DNA of 6,121 bases, taken from JAZLIT01 sp045617525 (GTDB taxonomy: Bacteria > Bacillota > Bacilli > Bacillales_A > Planococcaceae). Numbering within the stretch: the stretch's first letter is position 1; every line of letters starts with the position of its first letter. Where the stretch lies: NCBI GenBank assembly GCA_045617525.1, contig JAZLIT010000150.1, forward strand, positions 1-6,121, given 5' to 3'. The position numbers and the translations under genes are program-made. This document shows, piece after piece, positions 1 through 4,676 of this stretch. The notes under the pieces are model-generated. The model did not search any database and was not told the origin of the DNA. It was given only the letters and a program-made list of their open reading frames with translations.

Positions 1-518
1 TTTCAATAGATTTGATTTTAAATCAACTGATGGAGGACTATGCAACCGAATTAAAAAGAATTGCTTTCTTATATGTGAATGATATGTTCGAATGTGAGGA
101 TATTATTCAAGAAGTCTATATATCCTGTTATCAAAAGTTATCTAGCTTCCGACATGAATCTAGTTATAAGACTTGGCTAATACGTATTACTATCAATAAA
201 TGTAAGGATCATAGGAAACGTTGGAACGTAAAAAAACTGTTCTATAAACCTTTTATTTCGTCTGATATTACAGTACCGTCTTCGGAAGAACAATTTATTA
301 ATGAACAGTCTTCAAGAAACATGATAGAACAAATAGCCAATCTACCTCCAAAATATAAAGAGGTACTTATCCTTTATTATTATCAGCAACTGAATATGAC
401 TGAATTAAGTGAAATACTAAATGTAAATATTAATACGATTAAGTCAAGGTTACTTCGTGGTAAGAAAATTCTTCAAAATAAAATGGAAAGGAGTAATGCT
501 AGTGGACAATTTCGATAA
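1..518 (+). CDS. ECF-type RNA polymerase sigma factor (5' end cut by window edge)
   Basis: This is an extracytoplasmic-function sigma-70 family protein that would direct RNA polymerase to a small stress regulon. Numbering from a TTG at 12, region 2 spans about residues 7-70. It carries the RIAFLYV helix, the acidic ECEDIIQEVY segment typical of core binding, and the SSYKTWLIRITINKC segment that corresponds to -10 recognition. Region 4 spans about residues 105-160, with LPPKYKEVLILYYYQQLNMTELSEIL followed by the DNA-binding NVNINTIKSRLLRGKK helix. There is no region 3, as expected for ECF factors. The frame is open to the first base, and neither TTG 12 nor ATG 30 has a visible ribosome binding site, so the true start probably lies a few codons upstream of the window. 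The gene overlaps the next one, a putative anti-sigma factor. I cannot assign it to a named Bacillus sigma (SigV, SigX, SigM and so on). Confidence 0.9.
   Translation, partial: SIDLILNQLMEDYATELKRIAFLYVNDMFECEDIIQEVYISCYQKLSSFRHESSYKTWLIRITINKCKDHRKRWNVKKLFYKPFISSDITVPSSEEQFINEQSSRNMIEQIANLPPKYKEVLILYYYQQLNMTELSEILNVNINTIKSRLLRGKKILQNKMERSNASGQFR
487..493 (+). promoter_or_regulatory. Ribosome binding site of the anti-sigma gene, inside the sigma gene
   Basis: AAAGGAG lies 8 nt before GTG 502 but only 2 nt before ATG 496. This spacing favours the GTG as the start of the downstream gene. The site sits inside the last codons of the sigma gene, which suggests translational coupling. Confidence 0.7.
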
Positions 519-1296
519 ACATGTGAAAGAAGAGGTACAGGAATACTTGAATAAACATGTACATTTTTCTCCAGAAGAAAGTCAACAAATTCGCAGTAAA
601 ATAACAAATAAAAGTTCAACAAAAAAGTTCCACGGAGTTTATTACACCGTATTGGCTTCAGCAATTGTTTTAGTTACCATTCTAAGCATACCGTTATTTG
701 ATACTCTAAACTTTAATAGTGACCCCGAATTTGATTATGCTACTGTGGCAGAAAATGAAACTGAGGACAAAAACAGACTGAATTGGGAGGGGAATAATAG
801 GAGTCAAAAAATATTATCAGATGAAGAAAAAAGCAATTTACAACTATCAATTATTAATAATCCAGAAAAGTATAAGCTTAGGAAAGCTAGTTTGAATTTC
901 TGGAAAGAAAGTGGTGAATACAAAGAACCTGATTCTTCGGAGCAGGTAATCAGCTTAGCTTTAAGTTTTCAAAGTCAACAAAATTCTTATTTTACACAAA
1001 TTTTTAAAGGTGAAATTAGACTTGAGGACCACCATGAGGTAATAGAAAAAGTAGGGGACTGGAGTCTCATTCCAGACGCTAAAACACATAGTAACATGGA
1101 AGGAAATAAATACACTATAGCTGTTTTGGAAATTATAAATAATCATGAAAAGTATACAATAATTATTCAAACTTATGACCTTCATGATGATATAGATGCC
1201 GCCCCTTATTCTAAAACGGATATACTAGATTTTACAGAATCTTTGAAACCAGAATTAGCAGTAAAGAGTTTATTGGAGATAATTCCCAAGGATTAG
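502..1296 (+). CDS. Probable membrane-bound anti-sigma factor
   Basis: This is a 264-residue protein of type II-like topology. A charged N-terminal segment (about 1-45, rich in E, K and Q) would face the cytoplasm. One hydrophobic span follows at about 47-66 (from VYYTVLAS to SIPLF), and then an extracytoplasmic domain of about 200 residues. Its position directly after, and overlapping by 17 nt, an ECF sigma gene is the classic arrangement of a sigma/anti-sigma pair, so it should hold the sigma at the membrane until an envelope signal arrives. It contains no cysteine, so it is not a zinc-binding (ZAS) anti-sigma. The C-terminal domain has alternating strand-like stretches (KYTIAVLEIINN, KYTIIIQTYDL) and ends with a SKTDILDFTESL helix, loosely reminiscent of DUF4367-type domains; that resemblance is an inference. 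The start was chosen by ribosome binding site spacing; ATG 496 would add two residues. I do not recognise a named family member. Confidence 0.75.
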   Translation: MDNFDKHVKEEVQEYLNKHVHFSPEESQQIRSKITNKSSTKKFHGVYYTVLASAIVLVTILSIPLFDTLNFNSDPEFDYATVAENETEDKNRLNWEGNNRSQKILSDEEKSNLQLSIINNPEKYKLRKASLNFWKESGEYKEPDSSEQVISLALSFQSQQNSYFTQIFKGEIRLEDHHEVIEKVGDWSLIPDAKTHSNMEGNKYTIAVLEIINNHEKYTIIIQTYDLHDDIDAAPYSKTDILDFTESLKPELAVKSLLEIIPKD

Positions 1297-1332
1297 AGTA
1301 TATTTTTTAAGTGGAAATACAGGATAGTTAAG

Positions 1333-1360
1333 AAACTCGCTTCTAAAAGCGAGTTTTTCT
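1333..1360 (+). terminator. Intrinsic terminator after the sigma/anti-sigma unit
   Basis: A 10-bp stem (1333-1342 pairing with 1347-1356, core ACTCGCTT/AAGCGAGT) closes a CTAA loop and runs into TTTTTCTT. It lies 36 nt after the anti-sigma stop. The flanks are nearly symmetrical (TTAAG upstream, CTTAA downstream), but the T-tract is better on the + strand. Confidence 0.85.
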
Positions 1361-1391
1361 TAATAAATGCTGACCTTTAACATAGGGGTAT

Positions 1392-1433
1392 AAAAAAATC
1401 CAACCTTCTGCAATGACGTAGAAGGTTGGATTT
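1392..1433 (-). terminator. Intrinsic terminator of the bmr-like gene
   Basis: A perfect 14-bp stem (1420-1433 pairing with 1396-1409, core AATCCAACCTTCT) closes a 10-nt loop. On the - strand it is followed by a run of seven T that overlaps the distal stem arm (1392-1398). It begins only 5 nt after the exporter stop codon, so it belongs to that gene. It stands back to back with the terminator of the convergent sigma unit. Confidence 0.9.
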
Positions 1434-1438
1434 GAAAT

Positions 1439-2608
1439 TTAAATATGTGTTGGCTTTTTCCAGAACATTGCCAGTAACAGACCTAAAGCTAATACAAGTG
1501 CGGCGAAGTAGTATGGATAGTTGAAATCGATATCGAATAATACGCCACCTAGTACTGGGCCAATAATATTGGCAATTGATGTGAACATTGAGTTCATACC
1601 ACCTACGAAGCCTTGCTCATTGCCTGCAATTTTTGATAAATACGAAGTTGCTGCTGGACGAATTAAATCAAACCCAACAAAAACCGTGAATGTTACAAGC
1701 ATAATTGTCCAATAAGAATTGGCAACCGTCATTAAAAATACAAGGATAGCTGAGAAGAGTAAGCTATAACGGATAACTCCGATTTCACCTAACCATCTTG
1801 TTAATCGGTCAAATAATAATACTTGGAATAACGCACCAATGATTGCACCACCTGTAATGGCAATCGCAATATCGGCCGGTGTAAATGCAAATTTATGGTC
1901 CACGAATAAACTAAAGAATGATTCGAATGCTGCTAAACCGAATGAAGAAATTAAAATAATCATAAAGGCAATAAAGAACATCGGGACGAATACTTTGCGA
2001 AGGCCCGATTTATTTTTCATCTCTGGTGAAGTCTCTTCCATTTCTGGTTGACGCTCTGGCTCAGATAAGAAAAGAATTGATAGAATTGCTGCTACAACAC
2101 CTAGAGCTCCGGCAGAATAGAACGGGACACGTGTGCCGATTTCTGCTAGGAAACCACCGATACCAGGACCGATGATAAATCCAGTACTAATTGCAGCTGA
2201 CATATAGCCAAGAGCTTTCGGACGAGTTTCTGTTGTTGTAATGTCTGCGATAAAGGCTGTAACAGCTGGCATAATGAACGCTGCACTTACACCGCCTAAA
2301 ATACGTGAAATAAATAAAACTTCGACTGATTTACCGAATCCGAATAAAAATTCCGAAAATCCGAAAATAAATAATCCAATGACAATCATAATTTTACGTC
2401 CGTATTTATCTACCCATTTACCTGCAAATGGCGAAAAGATTAATTGTGAAATAGCGAATGCTGCTGTTAAATAGCCAACTACTGTACCGGAAATATTAAA
2501 CTCATTCATAATCGTTGGTAAAACGGGAATGATTAATCCGATACCAAGGAAGGCAATGAATAAGTTACCAAGTAAAATAGCTAATGTAACTTTTTGATTT
2601 GACTTCAT
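1439..2608 (-). CDS. bmr: Bmr/NorA-type MFS multidrug efflux transporter
   Basis: This 389-residue membrane protein should export structurally diverse cationic or hydrophobic drugs in exchange for protons. Bacillus subtilis Bmr has the same length, and long stretches match what I recall of it, for example the LGYMSAAISTGFIIGPGIGG and SKIAGNEQGF segments. Twelve hydrophobic spans can be traced, split by a hydrophilic central loop at about 183-206. MFS motif A is at 63-72 (GKWVDKYGRK, with D67 and R71). The antiporter signature (motif C) is at about 134-152, ending GPGIGG. F144 corresponds to Bmr F143, a residue linked to drug recognition. The ATG start has AAAGGAG 10 nt upstream (2619-2625). 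The gene lies downstream of a BmrR-like activator on the same strand, behind a MerR-type promoter, and ends at its own terminator. No truncation is visible. Family assignment is firm; the exact substrate range cannot be read from sequence. Confidence 0.93.
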   Translation of the reverse strand: MKSNQKVTLAILLGNLFIAFLGIGLIIPVLPTIMNEFNISGTVVGYLTAAFAISQLIFSPFAGKWVDKYGRKIMIVIGLFIFGFSEFLFGFGKSVEVLFISRILGGVSAAFIMPAVTAFIADITTTETRPKALGYMSAAISTGFIIGPGIGGFLAEIGTRVPFYSAGALGVVAAILSILFLSEPERQPEMEETSPEMKNKSGLRKVFVPMFFIAFMIILISSFGLAAFESFFSLFVDHKFAFTPADIAIAITGGAIIGALFQVLLFDRLTRWLGEIGVIRYSLLFSAILVFLMTVANSYWTIMLVTFTVFVGFDLIRPAATSYLSKIAGNEQGFVGGMNSMFTSIANIIGPVLGGVLFDIDFNYPYYFAALVLALGLLLAMFWKKPTHI

Positions 2609-2618
2609 GCTGTTAATT

Positions 2619-2625
2619 CTCCTTT
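2619..2625 (-). promoter_or_regulatory. Ribosome binding site of bmr
   Basis: On the - strand the sequence reads AAAGGAG, 10 nt before ATG 2608. It fixes this ATG as the start. Confidence 0.8.
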
Positions 2626-2668
2626 AATTCAAAACACTTTTGTGTATTTTACGTTTTCTCTATTCTCC

Positions 2669-2699
2669 AAGATAAACCCTATAGTTACTATACAGTCAA
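2669..2699 (-). promoter_or_regulatory. MerR-type promoter of bmr with 19-bp spacer and internal operator
   Basis: On the - strand a -35 box TTGACT (2694-2699) and a -10 box TATCTT (2669-2674) are separated by exactly 19 bp. This over-long spacer is the hallmark of promoters that MerR-family activators untwist. The spacer contains a perfect 13-bp dyad, TATAGTTACTATA (2680-2692), with further AC/GT pairs outside it at 2676-2677 and 2695-2696, giving an operator of about 21 bp. The dyad centre (2686) is 2 bp off the spacer centre. Transcription should start near 2662 and give a leader of about 55 nt. The BmrR-like protein encoded just upstream is the obvious binder. The elements are visible directly; the binding is an inference from the family. 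Confidence 0.8.
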
Positions 2700-2725
2700 C
2701 GTAGATGCTTGAATTGAAAGAAATT

Positions 2726-3580
2726 TTACATAATATCACTGTTTATACGTATTTTTAGTTCGACAATAAATTCATCATCCTTAAATGGTGAATAATTTGT
2801 CGGCATAAAAATTTCGTATACTTCATTAAAAACAGAAAGCTGATTTTGTTCGACATAATGGCGAAGCTGCTCGTAATAAGTAAAATATTTGTCGACTTCA
2901 AAATAAAAAGCGATGCCAATGTATCGACCTGCGCGCTTTGTGGAAACATTCATATCAGCAGAAATATTATGAATGTAGCGGTCGCTCATTAGTGGTGTGA
3001 ATACATAGTCGTAACGGATTTCTTCCAATGAGGTATAGGCTGAAAAGGGAAAAATACAGCCGTAACGACTTGGAATGACGCCGCCTTCGTTTTCCACGGT
3101 TGTTTTAAGCGAGCTGTAGTAGGAATTGGGTACGTATTCGGGTGTTAAATTTTGCGTTTTAATTGTGAGAATACGTTCCTCGTCCTCGAAGCGCTCATAA
3201 ATTTCATTGAAAGTGGTAATGGCCAGCTGATCCTGCATTTGTTTTTTCGTTTTGAGTAAGGTTTGCTGTACATCTTTTAATTTTCGAAGTCGATTTTCGA
3301 TAATTTGCTCCTGCTTATTTAAAAAATCGAGTAAATTCTCTGGCGTTTGCTGCTGTACATGTTTAATTTCGTCGAGCGATGTGCCGAGGTGTTTGAGCGA
3401 CTTGATTAGGTCTAGATGATAGAGCTGAGAGTCTTTATAGTAGCGATAATTCGAATTAGGATCCGTAAAGGACGGTTTGAACAGGTTGATTTGGTCGTAG
3501 TAACGCAATGTTTGGATGGAAATATTGGCAAGTTTCGAAACTTCGCCTATTGATAAATACTGGTCTTTCACGAGGCGCAC
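2726..3580 (-). CDS. bmrR: BmrR-like MerR-family multidrug-sensing transcriptional activator
   Basis: This 284-residue regulator should bind toxic cationic drugs and activate the exporter gene downstream. The MerR winged helix-turn-helix is at about 8-75 (YLSIGEVSKLANIS, then RYYD at 26-29 and a YRYY wing at 45-48). A dimerising coiled coil at about 85-125 follows, and then a GyrI-like effector domain at about 130-284. Aligned from memory to B. subtilis BmrR with a constant offset of three, drug-pocket residues are kept: Y155, Y190, Y232 and the key acid E256 (BmrR Y152, Y187, Y229, E253). Two positions differ conservatively: D269 for E266 and F271 for Y268. The reading frame extends to a TTG at 3610, but that codon overlaps the -10 box. 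GTG 3580 has AAAGGA at 3585-3590, 4 nt away. GTG 3571, 13 nt away, matches the BmrR N-terminus best (281 residues) and is a fair alternative. Confidence 0.9.
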   Translation of the reverse strand: MRLVKDQYLSIGEVSKLANISIQTLRYYDQINLFKPSFTDPNSNYRYYKDSQLYHLDLIKSLKHLGTSLDEIKHVQQQTPENLLDFLNKQEQIIENRLRKLKDVQQTLLKTKKQMQDQLAITTFNEIYERFEDEERILTIKTQNLTPEYVPNSYYSSLKTTVENEGGVIPSRYGCIFPFSAYTSLEEIRYDYVFTPLMSDRYIHNISADMNVSTKRAGRYIGIAFYFEVDKYFTYYEQLRHYVEQNQLSVFNEVYEIFMPTNYSPFKDDEFIVELKIRINSDIM

Positions 3581-3601
3581 ACCGTCCTTTCTATTGTTTA
3601 A

Positions 3602-3607
3602 AGTATA
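3602..3607 (-). promoter_or_regulatory. Putative -10 box of the bmrR-like gene
   Basis: On the - strand TATACT lies about 21 nt upstream of GTG 3580, and the sequence between holds the ribosome binding site AAAGGA (3585-3590). No good -35 box is seen at the standard spacing. Transcription from here would begin near 3595, which excludes the TTG at 3610 as a start codon. Confidence 0.45.
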
Positions 3608-3634
3608 CAATCGGGTGCGGATTTACGCTATGAT
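3604..3634 (+). promoter_or_regulatory. Putative promoter of the flavin reductase-like gene
   Basis: TATGAT (3629-3634) is a good -10 match. The best -35 candidate, TATACA (3604-3609, four of six consensus bases), is 19 bp upstream and overlaps the -10 box of the divergent regulator gene. No clear dyad fills the spacer, so control by the MerR-type protein is only possible. The ribosome binding site AGGGG (3660-3664) lies 8 nt before the ATG. Confidence 0.45.
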
Positions 3635-3672
3635 GTAAGAAATGATTTTTTGAATGAATAGGGGAAAAAGCA

Positions 3673-4281
3673 ATGCAACAAATTAATCCAAATAATTTAA
3701 CAGAGCGTGAAAACTATAAATTTTTAATTGGGTCAATCGTGCCGAGACCTGTGGCGTTTGTGACGACGATGAATGCCGCCGGGGTTGTAAATGGTGCGCC
3801 GTTTAGCTTCTTTAATGTAGTTTCTTCAAATCCACCAATGATTTCGATAAGTATTCAGCGTAAGCAAGGTGTGATGAAGGATACGGCACGTAATATTACG
3901 GCAAATGGTGAGCTAGTTGTGCATATTGTGAGTGAGGAATTTGTGGTGCAGATTAATGAAACAGCTGCAAATCTTCCGCCGCATGAAAGTGAACTAGTGC
4001 GCGCAGGATTAACTCAGGTTGCGAGTACAGTAGTGCAAGTGCCAGGCGTGAAGGAAGCAAAAGTGCGCATGGAATGTAAGTTAGAGCAGATGGTGACACT
4101 TGGCGGAGATGACAATGGCCCAGGCTGTGATTTAATTATTGCACGCGTTGAGCAGTATCATATTGATGAGATGATTTATGCGGATGGCCGCGTGGATTTA
4201 GAAGGTTTAGATGCAGTTAGCCGTTTAGCAGGCAATGATTATGCGAAAATTGGACGCGTCATGACAATTGAGCGTCCGTAA
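3673..4281 (+). CDS. Flavin reductase-like, FMN-binding split-barrel protein
   Basis: This 202-residue soluble protein belongs to the flavin reductase-like family (DIM6/NTAB type) and resembles B. subtilis YwrF in length and N-terminal pattern. The split-barrel core at about 13-165 shows the family segments GSIVPRPVAFVTT (20-32) and GAPFSFFNVVSSNPP (41-55), which usually line the FMN phosphate and isoalloxazine site. It then has SISIQR, and a D-x-x-R-N turn (DTARN, 70-74) where members contact FMN. Proteins of this group bind FMN, and some reduce free flavin with NAD(P)H or serve a partner monooxygenase; the physiological substrate here cannot be told. The ATG has a clear AGGGG ribosome binding site. 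The gene is divergent from the bmrR-like regulator and has its own terminator, so it appears monocistronic. Confidence 0.85.
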   Translation: MQQINPNNLTERENYKFLIGSIVPRPVAFVTTMNAAGVVNGAPFSFFNVVSSNPPMISISIQRKQGVMKDTARNITANGELVVHIVSEEFVVQINETAANLPPHESELVRAGLTQVASTVVQVPGVKEAKVRMECKLEQMVTLGGDDNGPGCDLIIARVEQYHIDEMIYADGRVDLEGLDAVSRLAGNDYAKIGRVMTIERP

Positions 4282-4294
4282 TAATAAATAGATT

Positions 4295-4329
4295 AAAACA
4301 CATCCTAATAAATGAGGGATGTGTTTTTT
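4295..4329. terminator. Intrinsic terminator shared by two convergent genes
   Basis: An 11-bp stem (4295-4305 pairing with 4317-4327, core AACACATCC/GGATGTGTT) closes an 11-nt AT-rich loop and ends in TTTTTT on the + strand, 13 nt after the flavin reductase stop. On the - strand the same stem ends in TTTTAAT, a weaker tail, and lies directly after the stop of the small membrane protein gene. It probably works in both directions, more strongly on the + strand. Confidence 0.85.
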
Positions 4330-4331
4330 AT

Positions 4332-4526
4332 TTATTCGTTTTCATTTTCATCGACTTGCTCGGTGTTCGTGTCACCTTGGTCGATACCGCCGTTGTTACG
4401 TCCGTATTTCGTTGGGTCATAGGTTGCATAGAAAACTTGAATTAAAACCACTGCTAAAAGTGAGGCAATGACGATCGAGCTAATAATGATGGCTGCGAAC
4501 TTTTTACCGTTTTTTTTTTGTTCCAA
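4332..4526 (-). CDS. Small single-pass membrane protein of unknown function
   Basis: I do not recognise this 64-residue protein. A basic N-terminus (EQKKNGKK) precedes one hydrophobic span at about 10-33 (FAAIIISSIVIASLLAVVLIQVFY). A hydrophilic tail with YDPTKYG, an NNGG turn and a strongly acidic, asparagine-rich end (43-64) follows. By the positive-inside rule the N-terminus is cytoplasmic and the acidic tail faces outward; there is no lipobox and no clear signal peptidase site. The start is TTG, but AAGGAG (4536-4541) sits at an ideal 9 nt. A -10-like TATACT lies at 4566-4571, and a terminator follows the stop. Together these support a real gene despite its size. A run of ten A covers codons 3-6. 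The gene is divergent from selO and convergent with the flavin reductase gene. Confidence 0.7.
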   Translation of the reverse strand: MEQKKNGKKFAAIIISSIVIASLLAVVLIQVFYATYDPTKYGRNNGGIDQGDTNTEQVDENENE

Positions 4527-4535
4527 TTAGGTATT

Positions 4536-4541
4536 CTCCTT
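4536..4541 (-). promoter_or_regulatory. Ribosome binding site that supports a TTG start
   Basis: AAGGAG on the - strand lies 9 nt before TTG 4526. There is no in-frame ATG or GTG nearby, so this site decides the start of the small membrane protein. Confidence 0.7.
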
Positions 4542-4565
4542 CGTGTACAGCGTGAAATTACTTTT

Positions 4566-4571
4566 AGTATA
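4566..4571 (-). promoter_or_regulatory. Putative -10 box of the small membrane protein gene
   Basis: TATACT on the - strand lies 39 nt upstream of the TTG start. The expected -35 region holds only weak TTCAAT-like sequence, so the promoter call is tentative. Confidence 0.35.
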
Positions 4572-4642
4572 ATGCAAAATTTTACAATTGAACATGGTGA
4601 ACTAAGTAATTGTTAAAAAGCTTATAATGATATTGAAATGTG

Positions 4643-4648
4643 TATAAT
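4643..4648 (+). promoter_or_regulatory. Putative -10 box of selO
   Basis: A consensus TATAAT lies 28 nt before the selO start. An identical hexamer occurs 20 bp upstream at 4623-4628, and both are followed by GA. Neither has a convincing -35 box at 16-18 bp, so which one is used is unclear. Confidence 0.4.
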
Positions 4649-4676
4649 GAGAGCTAATGAAAGAGGTGTTGCACGG

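Noticed and set aside
473..664. Open frame on the - strand opposite the anti-sigma gene
   Set aside because: It has no ribosome binding site and lies fully opposite a well-supported gene. The same applies to frames at 961-1185 (-), 1521-1715, 1839-2051 and 2241-2474 (+), and 2755-2949 (-).
1361..1391. Gap between the two back-to-back terminators as a possible small RNA gene or attachment site
   Set aside because: Only about 30 bases with no promoter, repeat or structure of their own.
2631..2650. Hairpin in the bmr leader (ACAC/GTGT stem with a TTTT loop) as an attenuator or terminator
   Set aside because: The stem is only four pairs plus a bulged A/T extension, too weak to stop transcription.
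3571..3610. Extended N-terminus of the BmrR-like protein from TTG 3610
   Set aside because: The TTG overlaps the only good -10 box, has no ribosome binding site, and adds residues absent from BmrR. GTG 3580 or 3571 fits better.
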